In this document: positions 1 to 8,795 of the stretch, piece after piece | How positions within the stretch are numbered: position 1 is the first letter of the stretch | Layout of the letters: the number at the start of each line of letters is the position of its first letter | Source of the DNA: UBA4416 sp020846025 | GTDB lineage: Bacteria > Bacteroidota > Bacteroidia > B-17B0 > Aurantibacillaceae | NCBI GenBank assembly: GCA_963169295.1 | Contig: CAUJDD010000083.1 | Coordinates: 21,423 to 85,422 of the forward strand | Reading direction: 5' to 3' | DNA: 64,000 nt | Translations under genes and position numbers: made by a program | Notes under the pieces: generated by a model | What the model saw: the letters and a program-made list of their open reading frames with translations, nothing else | Told to the model about the DNA's origin: nothing | Database searches by the model: none

Positions 1-1
1 T

Positions 2-244
2 AACATCAGCATTACCCCTAATCCTGTATCAATAGGTGAAAATGTAAGTGTTTTTATGGATGAAAAAATGGAATATAATAATACCGAAATTGCATTATAC
101 AATATAGCCGGAGAAAGAATACGACAAGTCAGAGTTGAATCCATACATACAAGTATAGACACAAAAGATTTACCTGCAGGATTATATCAACTTAATGTAA
201 CAAACGCCTATCAAACTAAGAACTTTCGACTTATCATTCAGTAA
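2..244 (+). CDS. C-terminal end of a T9SS-secreted protein (partial)
   Basis: The reading frame is open from the window edge, so only the last 80 or so residues of a longer protein are visible. They form a type A T9SS C-terminal sorting domain: a TPNP motif at the start of the domain, a beta-rich segment with ALYNIAGE, then LPAGLYQLNV, ending in a short basic and hydrophobic tail. Such domains direct export across the outer membrane through the type IX system and are then cleaved. The ATG at position 56 is internal and not a start. The nature of the passenger protein cannot be seen. Confidence 0.85.
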   Translation, partial: NISITPNPVSIGENVSVFMDEKMEYNNTEIALYNIAGERIRQVRVESIHTSIDTKDLPAGLYQLNVTNAYQTKNFRLIIQ

Positions 245-352
245 GACTATCCTTCTAAAATACATTCATTAAATCTTGTACTTAAATAAGCAATTCATTA
301 GGAATGTCTTATTATTTTTCGTAACTTAGCGTATCTATTAATCCAATTTTAT

Positions 353-1705
353 ATGAAAATTTTTTATACTACTTTTATATTAAGTGCTTTCGTAATATTA
401 ACATTACAAGCTCAAAACACTGAAACTCCAAAGAGAAAATGCTTATCACCAACTTTTAATTCTAAATACGAAGAAGCGTTTCAGCAAATGCTTTCAAAAC
501 ATCAGCAGTTTGCCAATCAAAAAAAGACGAGTACCGTTTATACAATTCCTATTGTATTTCATGTGTTACATAGTGGCGTAGCTGTTAATTCTCCATCGGC
601 AACAAGTGGGCGTAACTTAAATGCAGCACAAATAAACTCACAGCTTACCATATTAAACGAAGATTATCGTAAGTTAAATTCTAACTTTAGTACTTATGTT
701 ACTCAGTCGGGCTTTACCTCAATTGCTGCCGACGCAGAAATAAATTTTTGTATGGCTCAAGTTGATCCATCAGGCAACGCAATGGCAGAACCTGGCATTG
801 ATCGTATTAATGTTTCATCAAAAGGTTGGACATCTTTACCTTATACTATGTCTTATATCGAATCTACAGTTAAACCAAACTCAATTTGGGATCCAACAAA
901 ATACTTTAATGTATGGATTTTAGAATTTGGTGGTTCTGATATAGGAACACTTGGTTATGCTCAATTTCCAACAGTTGCGGCTAGCGTAACTCCTATATCT
1001 GACATGGCGGGTTATGGTGGAACCGCCAATACAGACGGTGTAGTAATAGATTATCATTATATTGGAAATACAGGAACTGCTACTGGCTCTGCCCCTTATA
1101 ACAAAGGTAGAACATTAGTTCACGAAGCTGGGCACTGGCTTGGATTATGGCATATTTGGGGAGATGATGGTTCTTCTTGCTCTGGGACTGATAACGTAAC
1201 CGATACACCAAACCAAGCCGATGAAAATTATACTTGTCCTAGTACTAATGGTGCAGTTGTTACTGATGCGTGCACATCATCTTCACCTGGAGTCAATTAC
1301 CAAAACTATATGGATTATAGTGATGATAGATGTATGGCTATGTTTACAGCAGGACAAAAAGCGCGTATGCAAGCAGTAATGGCAAATTGCATTCGCCGAA
1401 ATTCGTTAGCAAGCAGCAACGTGTGTAACGCCGTAGGTATAAAGGAAAACACAATGGATATTCAAGCTGAAATATACCCAAATCCAGCAAAAGATGAACT
1501 AAATATTGATTATTCATTAACCTCATCACAAGACATAAACGTTTCAATTATTAATACACTAGGACAAACACTAAAAGAACTTATTATTGAAAAAACAACC
1601 AATGGAAATTTAAGAATAGATATTTCATCCATACCATGTGGTGTGTATTTTATTTCCATTAAAACCAATTCAAGTTCTAAAGTAAACCGCCTTGTAATTG
1701 AATAA
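353..1705 (+). CDS. Secreted M43-family (pappalysin-like) zinc metalloprotease with T9SS sorting domain
   Basis: A 450-residue protein with an N-terminal signal peptide (residues 1-20, ending LTLQAQ). The zinc-binding signature HEAGHWLGLWH lies near residues 257-267, followed by the YMDYSDDRCMAMF segment typical of the met-turn region of M43 metalloproteases. Paired cysteines lie between these motifs, as usual for secreted members. The last 80 residues are a T9SS type A domain starting at IYPNPAKDEL. The protein is therefore expected to be secreted or attached to the cell surface and to act on extracellular proteins or peptides. The substrate is unknown. The next gene follows within about 20 bases and may be co-transcribed. 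Confidence 0.9.
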   Translation: MKIFYTTFILSAFVILTLQAQNTETPKRKCLSPTFNSKYEEAFQQMLSKHQQFANQKKTSTVYTIPIVFHVLHSGVAVNSPSATSGRNLNAAQINSQLTILNEDYRKLNSNFSTYVTQSGFTSIAADAEINFCMAQVDPSGNAMAEPGIDRINVSSKGWTSLPYTMSYIESTVKPNSIWDPTKYFNVWILEFGGSDIGTLGYAQFPTVAASVTPISDMAGYGGTANTDGVVIDYHYIGNTGTATGSAPYNKGRTLVHEAGHWLGLWHIWGDDGSSCSGTDNVTDTPNQADENYTCPSTNGAVVTDACTSSSPGVNYQNYMDYSDDRCMAMFTAGQKARMQAVMANCIRRNSLASSNVCNAVGIKENTMDIQAEIYPNPAKDELNIDYSLTSSQDINVSIINTLGQTLKELIIEKTTNGNLRIDISSIPCGVYFISIKTNSSSKVNRLVIE

Positions 1706-1727
1706 TATCATTATTAAAACAACAATT

Positions 1728-2735
1728 ATGAAACTTCAAAACTTACTTATTGTAGTATGCATTTCAAGCAGCATTTATGCACAAAAAAAGGTTGATATTA
1801 AGTTAGATTTAAGAGATGGTAATTCTATCATAGGAACTACCACTTTAAATGATGTAGTGCTTAAAACTAATTATGGGCAATTAACGATTCCTATTCAAAA
1901 CATTAATTCAGTTCAAACTGGTATTGGAAGCAATAAAGCCATTAGTGATAAAGCTAATGGCTATATGAAAATTTTAAATAGTAACAATTCCGAAGAACTT
2001 AAAAAAGATGCATTTGATAATTTGCTAAAGCTCGATATTTGCGCTATTTCTGCTATAAACGATTATCTTTCAAATCCTAAAAACATATCTTCTGAACCTG
2101 AAATAGCCAGTGAATATACTATTGAAAATGCTTTAAGTGAATTAAAAAGTAAATACTTAGTTAGTGATGAAACCAAAACTGAAGATGTGGTTTTAATTGA
2201 TGGAGAATATAGTATGGGCGGAATATGGACATTTGAGAAACTTGATATTAAAACCGAATATGGTAATTTATCAATTCCAAAAGATAAAATAAAATCAATG
2301 GATATCTCGTTTAGCGAGATGAGTAGCACCGGAGAAATTGTATTAAAAGTTAATGCCAATAAACACATCAGCGGCAATAAATCTGGTGGATGGCTCAAAA
2401 CAAACATTAATTTAAAATCGGGTGCTAAATTCACCATCACTGCAAGTGGCGAAATTACATTAGCTAGTTTAAGCAATCAGAAATACAAGCCAGATGGCAC
2501 TTACACAACTGTTGAAGGAACAACTTATCCTGGTTATAGTAACGCAGAAAACAATACGTACCCAATTTACGGAAACTTAGTTTTCAAAATTGGTGAAAAT
2601 GGAGAAATGATAAAAGCTGGATCTAAATATAATGGTTCAGCCAAAAGCAATGGAACTTTATACATATCTATTTACGAAACTGTATATAACCAAGCCAATA
2701 CAGGTTCTTATACTGTAAAAATTAACTTGAAATAA
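1728..2735 (+). CDS. Secreted protein with two repeat modules and a PA-IL (LecA)-like C-terminal domain
   Basis: The start is placed at the ATG giving MKLQNLLIVVCISSSIYAQ, a clear signal peptide; an upstream ATG at 1698 overlaps the protease gene and is less likely. Two related beta-rich segments follow: near residues 20-65, with LKTNYGQLTIPIQNINSV, and near 155-195, with IKTEYGNLSIPKDKIKSMDI. The C-terminal third (GWLKTNINLKSGAKFTITAS, PIYGNLVFKIGENG, and a final NQANTGSYTVKI) resembles the PA-IL/LecA galactophilic lectin fold, whose calcium and sugar ligands lie in the last strands. A role in sugar binding at the cell surface is an inference. It is downstream of, and probably co-expressed with, the M43 protease. 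Confidence 0.65.
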   Translation: MKLQNLLIVVCISSSIYAQKKVDIKLDLRDGNSIIGTTTLNDVVLKTNYGQLTIPIQNINSVQTGIGSNKAISDKANGYMKILNSNNSEELKKDAFDNLLKLDICAISAINDYLSNPKNISSEPEIASEYTIENALSELKSKYLVSDETKTEDVVLIDGEYSMGGIWTFEKLDIKTEYGNLSIPKDKIKSMDISFSEMSSTGEIVLKVNANKHISGNKSGGWLKTNINLKSGAKFTITASGEITLASLSNQKYKPDGTYTTVEGTTYPGYSNAENNTYPIYGNLVFKIGENGEMIKAGSKYNGSAKSNGTLYISIYETVYNQANTGSYTVKINLK

Positions 2736-2737
2736 AT

Positions 2738-3454
2738 TTACTTTAATTGTCTAAGGTACAATTGAATTGTATTTTCTAAGCCAAAATAAAGGGCATCACT
2801 TATAAGTGCGTGCCCTATTGAAACTTCATCAAGATGTGGAACTTGATTTTTGAAAAAGGCCAAATTTTCGATGCTTAAATCGTGCCCTGCATTAATCCCC
2901 AATCCTAAACTGTGAGCTAATAACGCCGATTTAATAAATGGTTGTATTATGTCTTCTTTCCTAGTTGCATAAAGTCGAGCATACTCCTCGGTATAAAGTT
3001 CAATTCTATCAGTTCCAGTTTCTTTAGCTCCTTCAACCATTTTTTCGTTAGCATCTACAAATATAGATGTTCTGATTCCTGCATTCTTAAATGAAGCAAT
3101 AATATCTTTCAAATAGCTTTTATGGGTTATCGTATCCCAACCATGGTCGGAGGTAAGTTGCCCTGTTGAATCAGGTACTAATGTAACTTGATGTGGTTTC
3201 ACCTCTAATACCAAATCCACAAACTTTTGTTCTTTCGGATTGCCTTCAATATTAAACTCTGTAGTTAGAATTGGTTTCAAATCATAAACATCTCGATATC
3301 GAATATGTCTTTCATCGGGACGAGGATGAACTGTAATACCTTGCGCACCAAAACGCTCCGCATCTTTTGCAACCTGTAATAAATTGGGCGTGTTACCACC
3401 TCTTGAATTACGAAGCGTGGCAATCTTATTAATATTAACTGATAATTTAGTCAT
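2738..3454 (-). CDS. pdxJ: Pyridoxine 5'-phosphate synthase PdxJ
   Basis: A 238-residue TIM-barrel enzyme of normal length. It condenses 1-deoxy-xylulose 5-phosphate with 3-amino-2-oxopropyl phosphate in the last step of the DXP-dependent vitamin B6 pathway. Family motifs are visible: LSVNINKIATLRNSRGG at the N-terminus, ITVHPRPDERHI (catalytic His and phosphate-binding Arg), EFNIEGNP, VTLVPD, the GINAGHDLS segment, and EVSIGHALI near the end. It is convergent with the preceding gene, with a two-base gap, and sits just downstream of a DCC-family gene on the same strand. Confidence 0.96.
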   Translation of the reverse strand: MTKLSVNINKIATLRNSRGGNTPNLLQVAKDAERFGAQGITVHPRPDERHIRYRDVYDLKPILTTEFNIEGNPKEQKFVDLVLEVKPHQVTLVPDSTGQLTSDHGWDTITHKSYLKDIIASFKNAGIRTSIFVDANEKMVEGAKETGTDRIELYTEEYARLYATRKEDIIQPFIKSALLAHSLGLGINAGHDLSIENLAFFKNQVPHLDEVSIGHALISDALYFGLENTIQLYLRQLK

Positions 3455-3463
3455 AATTAAAAA

Positions 3464-3874
3464 TTATAAAAATCGAGTGTTCAACTGGTTTGTAGGAATT
3501 ATACATTGCGTTTGTTTTCCAAACCATTTATAACGTCGTTTTGCAACACCGTCATAAATCCAATCGCGTATAAATTTAGGAATTATTATAAAGGCATATA
3601 TCAATCTATAAAAACCTTTTAAATTTTTACAAACTTTAAGAATGGCGGTTGATTTTAGATAAACTTTATTAGCATCAATCAAGATAACACTATCTGTAAC
3701 TCTTGTATCAATTTTATAAAAATCTAATATATCCTTTCCGATAGTGGATTGGAGGGAAGCAAAGTAAATATTGTTATTTCGCTCATGCCTTAAAATAAAT
3801 TGAACCGATGAATTGCATAAATTACAATAACCATCAATCAATAAAATGGTTTTGTTTATTAATATTTCATTCAT
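3464..3874 (-). CDS. DCC-family thiol-disulfide oxidoreductase-like protein (DUF393)
   Basis: A 136-residue protein with the family hallmark DGYCNLC (Cys17 and Cys20) near the N-terminus, where most members have DGxCxxC. IYFASLQS, an HxxA-like region and the basic C-terminal block RRYKWFGKQ follow, also typical of DUF393. These proteins resemble thioredoxin-fold oxidoreductases, but their substrates are largely unknown. It lies 10 bases upstream of pdxJ on the same strand and is probably co-transcribed with it. No functional link to B6 synthesis is evident. Confidence 0.85.
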   Translation of the reverse strand: MNEILINKTILLIDGYCNLCNSSVQFILRHERNNNIYFASLQSTIGKDILDFYKIDTRVTDSVILIDANKVYLKSTAILKVCKNLKGFYRLIYAFIIIPKFIRDWIYDGVAKRRYKWFGKQTQCIIPTNQLNTRFL

Positions 3875-3954
3875 GTGTCCTTAAGGTAATTTAGAATTTT
3901 CCTAATACCCAAAGGTAAATAAAAAGATACAGAATATAATATGATGAAAAGTAA

Positions 3955-4917
3955 TTATAGTTTTTGGTATTCCCACTTTGGACAGCCAGTTAATCCGCTC
4001 GAACTATAATAATCAATAAAATGCAATTTGTAATAAATATCATCTCTATCTCTAATTAAATAATTTACATGATATTTAATGTTATAACCAGATCCTGTAT
4101 ATGATTTCCAATTAAAACCTATGGCATCTACATCTGTTTTAAAAATATAATTTGGTAGTTTATCATACGTTATTTGATTAAAAGATGTTGAGGAATCAAC
4201 TACTGCCGAGGTATTTGAACGATTGATTAGGCAACCTGTAACTAGATACGGCTCCGTTGGATTATGAAAAATGTGAGTGTATTGCGAAAATACCAAATCC
4301 CATGTTTCTTTAGGTGGCTCTACTGTTATTGTATTAGAAGTAGTAAACGACAAAAAGGTAAAATTAAAGTTATCGTCTTTATTAATTTGAAGTGTAACAT
4401 CTCCGTTCCCATTTAATTCAGAAAAACGCACGGTATAAGATGTAGCATCTACACTCTGAAATTGAATTTTTCGAAATCCTTGATGAGTACCAACTTCATT
4501 AAACCCTCTATCAATGATATACACTTCATTATTTCCTTGCCAATTTCCAATAGCAGTTGAATCTAAATTACCATTTGGCAAATCCCATGTTTTGTTAATA
4601 GCAAATCCTATAGTATCCGTTACTGCACTAAAATTTGTTTGATGCGTGTTGTAAACAAACATAAATTTTGAAGTATTTAAGATAATATGTGTGCCATTTG
4701 TTCCACACTCAAAACCTAAATCCCAAATTGATTTTAAATTTTGTCCAACTACCGTATTCGTTTTTAAGTCGAAATAAATTTGCCATTTATAATTAGATTC
4801 TAAATTTACCGATGATGTAATAACATCACCTGGGTCATGTTTTTCAATAGGCAATTCTTTTTTCTTACATGAAAAAATAAAAATTAGTATTGGTATTATT
4901 ATGAATATTTTTTTCAT
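3955..4917 (-). CDS. HmuY-family lipoprotein
   Basis: A 320-residue protein with a lipoprotein signal (basic start, hydrophobic stretch, IFSC with the lipidated Cys17). The body has the HmuY pattern: two beta-rich halves each containing WDLxF-type segments (SIWDLGFECG and ETWDLVFSQYTH), with FNWKSY near the end. HmuY of Porphyromonas is an outer-membrane-anchored haemophore that passes haem to the TonB receptor HmuR. Its ATG overlaps the stop of the upstream receptor gene (ATGA), which indicates translational coupling. This is the last gene of the five-gene operon that starts near 10049. The ligand, haem or another metal complex, is not proven by sequence. Confidence 0.88.
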   Translation of the reverse strand: MKKIFIIIPILIFIFSCKKKELPIEKHDPGDVITSSVNLESNYKWQIYFDLKTNTVVGQNLKSIWDLGFECGTNGTHIILNTSKFMFVYNTHQTNFSAVTDTIGFAINKTWDLPNGNLDSTAIGNWQGNNEVYIIDRGFNEVGTHQGFRKIQFQSVDATSYTVRFSELNGNGDVTLQINKDDNFNFTFLSFTTSNTITVEPPKETWDLVFSQYTHIFHNPTEPYLVTGCLINRSNTSAVVDSSTSFNQITYDKLPNYIFKTDVDAIGFNWKSYTGSGYNIKYHVNYLIRDRDDIYYKLHFIDYYSSSGLTGCPKWEYQKL

Positions 4918-7214
4918 TTAGAATTCAAATTTATATCTAATTTCATAAAGTAGGTTCTTCCCATGCCAACTGCTATCGAATTACCAGCAGAGGAATGTGC
5001 TGAACCTGTACTAACACCACTAATATTAGTTACATTGAACAAATTTTTAGCCCCAAAACTAACTACCAATTTTCTACTCCAAAATGCCCTAGAGATAGAG
5101 CAATCTGCTGTGTGATAATCTTGCATAATAGTTTTTGTTAGTTCGTTTTGAGCATTTATTAAATAAGACGGTAATTTACCAGTGTATTTATAGAAGATTG
5201 AAAAAGTCATATTTTGTTTTTTCCAATCATATAAAACATTACATCTACCTTCTGGTGAGTATGAAAATTCGTCGGCGCTATATTGCTGAGAAAGCTGATT
5301 ATATCTTCCAATATAAGCCCCACCCACTGAAACTTTGAGATGTTTAATAGCATACTCAGTTAATAGCTGAACACCCATGGTTTGAAAATTATCAATATTA
5401 AAATAACTGTATTGTGTTCCAGAAGCCTGTGCTAAAGAAATCATATTCTCAATATAATTATAGAAACAACTCATCTCGAGTTTGGATGCTCTGTCATTAT
5501 AAGAGGCATTATAACTCATACTCAAATTAAAATTATGAGACTGCTCAGCTTTTAATTTATCATTTCCTCGGATATTATGATTAATATCCACAAAATAAAA
5601 ATACAATTCCTTTAAGGTTGGCGCTCTAAATCCTCTTGCATAAGAGAAACGTAAAGCGGCAGTTTTATTTTTTATCTCAGGAATTTTAAATGAATATTTA
5701 ATATTAAGTGAAGGAACTAAGGGCGCTTTATAAGCCGTATTATATATGGCTCTTAAACCTGGACGTATCACTAAAGAAGAAATTGGTTTATACTCGGCAC
5801 TCGAAAAAATAGCATAATCACCTATTTCTTTTTGTTTATTTAATATCTGATGTCCTACTGTTGTTTCATGATTTACATCATAACCTATTTCAAAATTAAT
5901 TTTCGCACTATCTTTTGTTCTACTAATACTTCCTCGCGACATTATATTTTTGAAAATACTTGTATCTTGATCGCTAGCACTTTCAGTCAAAATTTGGTCA
6001 AGGGTAGTTAAGTCTTTAAAATAGGTATTTTTAGTACGTTTAAAATAATTGTATGCTGCCAATACATTTAGGTAATATCTTTTATTTAGGGCGCCATTTA
6101 AGTTAATAGAATTGGTAATTCTATTTGTTGTATAATAATCATCAAACGCCGTTTCATTATATGGCAATCTTGGTTTTCCTCTATTTGTAACCTGCTCATA
6201 AAAATAATCGCCGGAGTAACTTAGTTTTAACTTTTTAAAATAATGACCATAAAATAAATTACCAAAATATTGTTCTTTAGGTTTCCAATTCATATATCGC
6301 ATACTATCTGCTGGTCTCACCTTTTCAATATGAAATGGTTGATCAATTTTTCGCCAACCATCAAAATAATTTCGCCCGCCAGATAAAGTAATTATATCTT
6401 TATTCTTCTTGTATCCAATCTTTCCATTAAAATTATACTGACCTATACTTTCATAATAATTATTAGATGAAAAAGAAAAAGTTTCTTTTTGTGTCTTTTT
6501 AGTAATGATATTAATTGTTCCACCTAAGGCATCTGTACCATAATTAACCGATAATGGTCCTTCTATAACTTCAATACGTTCTACATTATTCATATTAATT
6601 TGAGACAAATCAATATTCCCATTTAATCTCCCAGTTACTGGCACACCATCAATCAATATCTTCACATTTTGTCCGCTTACACCCTGCAAACTCATACTAC
6701 TTCCCAAGATGTTATCTTGAGATAATCTAATATTTAATTCGTTGGTTAATACATCTCTTAAATTAACAGCGCCCATAGCTTCAATTTTTTTGCTATCAAT
6801 AATCTTAATTTTATGTACTGCTTTCTCAGGACTATTGGGTGCATATTGTGCCGTAACAACTACTTCATTCAATATGGTTTTTTCCGGTATTAAATATATC
6901 TTACGATCGCTTAATTTATCTAAAGAAAACGCCATTTTTTGGTATCCTATGTACGATATTTTTACTTCAAATGTAGAATTAGGATTTGTAAAATGTGAGA
7001 TAAGTATTTTTCCAGCCGTATCTGTCAAAAATAATTTTTCTGTATTTGATTTTATATCCTTTACAAATACATGAGCCGAAGGAATTGGTTGATTATCTTC
7101 TTTTGAAAAAACACTAATAGTTTGTGCATTAATTAAAAAAGAACTTATAAAAAATAACAACGAAAAAATGTATATTTTCTTTATGGAAATAAAATATGTG
7201 CGAGGTGTTTCCAA
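4914..7214 (-). CDS. TonB-dependent outer membrane receptor (HmuR-like)
   Basis: About 766 residues: a signal peptide ending FFISSFLINAQ, a carboxypeptidase-regulatory-like beta domain, a plug domain (VVVTAQYAPNSPEKA, LQGVSGQNVKILIDGVPV, INMNNVERIEVIEGPLSV, ALGGTINIITKK) and a 22-strand barrel ending with a receptor-type C-terminus. No ATG lies at the start of the signal peptide. The most credible start is a TTG at 7212-7214, a few bases after the stop of the PepSY gene. An ATG at 7283 would overlap that gene by about 60 bases and give an implausible N-terminus. Its position between HmuY genes, a PepSY protein and a chelatase-like lipoprotein points to uptake of haem or a related tetrapyrrole. 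Confidence 0.92.
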   Translation of the reverse strand: METPRTYFISIKKIYIFSLLFFISSFLINAQTISVFSKEDNQPIPSAHVFVKDIKSNTEKLFLTDTAGKILISHFTNPNSTFEVKISYIGYQKMAFSLDKLSDRKIYLIPEKTILNEVVVTAQYAPNSPEKAVHKIKIIDSKKIEAMGAVNLRDVLTNELNIRLSQDNILGSSMSLQGVSGQNVKILIDGVPVTGRLNGNIDLSQINMNNVERIEVIEGPLSVNYGTDALGGTINIITKKTQKETFSFSSNNYYESIGQYNFNGKIGYKKNKDIITLSGGRNYFDGWRKIDQPFHIEKVRPADSMRYMNWKPKEQYFGNLFYGHYFKKLKLSYSGDYFYEQVTNRGKPRLPYNETAFDDYYTTNRITNSINLNGALNKRYYLNVLAAYNYFKRTKNTYFKDLTTLDQILTESASDQDTSIFKNIMSRGSISRTKDSAKINFEIGYDVNHETTVGHQILNKQKEIGDYAIFSSAEYKPISSLVIRPGLRAIYNTAYKAPLVPSLNIKYSFKIPEIKNKTAALRFSYARGFRAPTLKELYFYFVDINHNIRGNDKLKAEQSHNFNLSMSYNASYNDRASKLEMSCFYNYIENMISLAQASGTQYSYFNIDNFQTMGVQLLTEYAIKHLKVSVGGAYIGRYNQLSQQYSADEFSYSPEGRCNVLYDWKKQNMTFSIFYKYTGKLPSYLINAQNELTKTIMQDYHTADCSISRAFWSRKLVVSFGAKNLFNVTNISGVSTGSAHSSAGNSIAVGMGRTYFMKLDINLNSK

Positions 7215-7219
7215 AATTT

Positions 7220-7792
7220 TTATAATAATGCTTGAATGATAATAGCAACTATTGGTGGTAAAAAACCGGCTGCAATTAGCCATTTTCCTCTACCTGTAAT
7301 ACCATATTTTCCTTTTAAAATAAATAGTCCTGTAATATTAATAACAATTAGTAAAACAGCAAAAATATCTGAAGCCCACTTCCACCCTTTTAAACTATTA
7401 CGATGTAATACATTAGACTGATAGAACACATGGCGTTTTGATACTTGCTCATAGATTGCCTCTTTTTTATCTAAATAAACATGTAATGAAGCATCTTTGT
7501 AATAAATTTTTACTTGATTACTTGTAGGAAAGTCAAAAACTTTATAATCCGACTCCCCTACAAGTTTACCAAATTCTTTAATCTGTTCAGAATTAATATT
7601 TTCTTTTGTAAATGTTTTTGGAAGAGTTATCGTTTTTTTATGTAAAATAAAATCCGGATTCCAATCATCTACATGGTTTAATGCAATACCTGAAATACAA
7701 TAAATCAGAATTAAGGTCGAGAAAAAATAACCTAAATCGCGATGAGTAGCAACATTTAGCCTTCTGATTTTTTTAATATCCCACTTGGCCAT
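7220..7792 (-). CDS. PepSY-associated transmembrane protein
   Basis: A 190-residue inner membrane protein. It has a first membrane span near residues 22-40 (YFFSTLILIYCISGIALNH), a periplasmic PepSY-like region of about 90 residues, and two C-terminal spans (SDIFAVLLIVINITGLFIL and the stretch ending PPIVAIIIQALL). Conserved histidines (THRDLGY, LHRNSLKGW) match the PepSY-TM family, members of which include haem- or flavin-linked ferric reductases. It is four bases from the chelatase-like gene upstream. An electron-transfer or reduction step during iron or haem uptake is an inference from context. Confidence 0.82.
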   Translation of the reverse strand: MAKWDIKKIRRLNVATHRDLGYFFSTLILIYCISGIALNHVDDWNPDFILHKKTITLPKTFTKENINSEQIKEFGKLVGESDYKVFDFPTSNQVKIYYKDASLHVYLDKKEAIYEQVSKRHVFYQSNVLHRNSLKGWKWASDIFAVLLIVINITGLFILKGKYGITGRGKWLIAAGFLPPIVAIIIQALL

Positions 7793-7796
7793 ATAT

Positions 7797-8756
7797 TTAC
7801 TTTGTAGCTACTGTAGTGTTAATCTTATTAACGTATTCGTTTGTAATGTCTATTACCCATTGGTCAATATTTTTATCAGGTAATATGGCATCCGGACGAT
7901 AAGCAACTCTGTCTTTACTATTTTTCACTTTATTAACACCTCCACCAATAATATTTATTTGAAATTCCTCATCGTGTGCAACTAATACTGGAATAACAAT
8001 AGCTTTAGATTTCTTTTCTAATACCTTGTTCACGGCCTCAGTTGTTTTATCTGAATTATAATGCACAATATGACCACACCATCCATAAGAATGTTCGCTA
8101 ATTCCAGCTTCATTCTTTACATATTCTCCAACTTTATCAAACAATTCACTCCACTCTTTATCGTAAGTTTCATCACCATATCCAATTAATACAATTCCTT
8201 CATTAGCTGGATCTTTTGATAAATCTTTCACGCGACGTAAAACATTTTTCTTTAAGATATCCGTAAAATCTAAATTAGGTGTAATATATGTTTTAGCCTT
8301 TGGAGTATAACATTCAATCTTTTCAATTTTAAGCATTTCCTTAGATTGAGGATCTTCTTTTTGACCAATAATTGTTGGGATATCATCAAAGGTATGCGGA
8401 CTAACTGTTAAAAACATAGGTACAATGATAATATCAGTATAGCCTTCTGCGTCAAACTCTTTTAGTCTTGTAGCAATAGATGGCTCTGTATATTCCATAT
8501 GTGCTGTTTTAGTACCTTTTATTTTTCCATCAGCTAATATGCGTTCTTTTACGCCATCTTCCATACTCATTAAAGCTTTTCGCCATGTTTCTGAACGTGA
8601 CCCATGATTTACAAGGAGAACACCTACTTTTTTCTCAACAGTTGCCGTTGATTCAGTTGTACTGGATTCTTCTTTTGAACCACACGCACTAAATATTACA
8701 GCACTAAAACTTAATGCTACTAAAACTACTAATGATTTTAACGATTTTATTGTCAT
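7797..8756 (-). CDS. CbiX/CbiK-type chelatase-like lipoprotein
   Basis: A 319-residue protein with a lipoprotein signal (FSAC, lipidated Cys25) followed by a low-complexity Ser/Thr/Glu linker. The body resembles sirohydrochlorin cobaltochelatases: VGVLLVNHGSR (His51), the TEPSIATRL segment, IIIVPMFLTVSPHTFDDIP, YGWCGHIVHY and VIPVLVAHDEEFQIN. Cytoplasmic CbiX inserts metal into sirohydrochlorin, but this one is exported and lipid-anchored, and it sits in a HmuY/TonB receptor operon. A periplasmic or surface role in removing or exchanging the metal of a tetrapyrrole is plausible but inferred. No other cobalamin synthesis gene is nearby. Confidence 0.85.
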   Translation of the reverse strand: MTIKSLKSLVVLVALSFSAVIFSACGSKEESSTTESTATVEKKVGVLLVNHGSRSETWRKALMSMEDGVKERILADGKIKGTKTAHMEYTEPSIATRLKEFDAEGYTDIIIVPMFLTVSPHTFDDIPTIIGQKEDPQSKEMLKIEKIECYTPKAKTYITPNLDFTDILKKNVLRRVKDLSKDPANEGIVLIGYGDETYDKEWSELFDKVGEYVKNEAGISEHSYGWCGHIVHYNSDKTTEAVNKVLEKKSKAIVIPVLVAHDEEFQINIIGGGVNKVKNSKDRVAYRPDAILPDKNIDQWVIDITNEYVNKINTTVATK

Positions 8757-8795
8757 AATTAAAATTTAAATTGATGATTTTAATAAAATTTAAAA

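Noticed and set aside
2063..2476. Antisense open frame within the LecA-like gene
   Set aside because: It has no recognisable features; the plus-strand gene has a signal peptide and recognisable domains.
7215..7283. TonB receptor start at ATG 7283
   Set aside because: It would overlap the PepSY gene by over 60 bases and place the signal peptide about 35 residues in.
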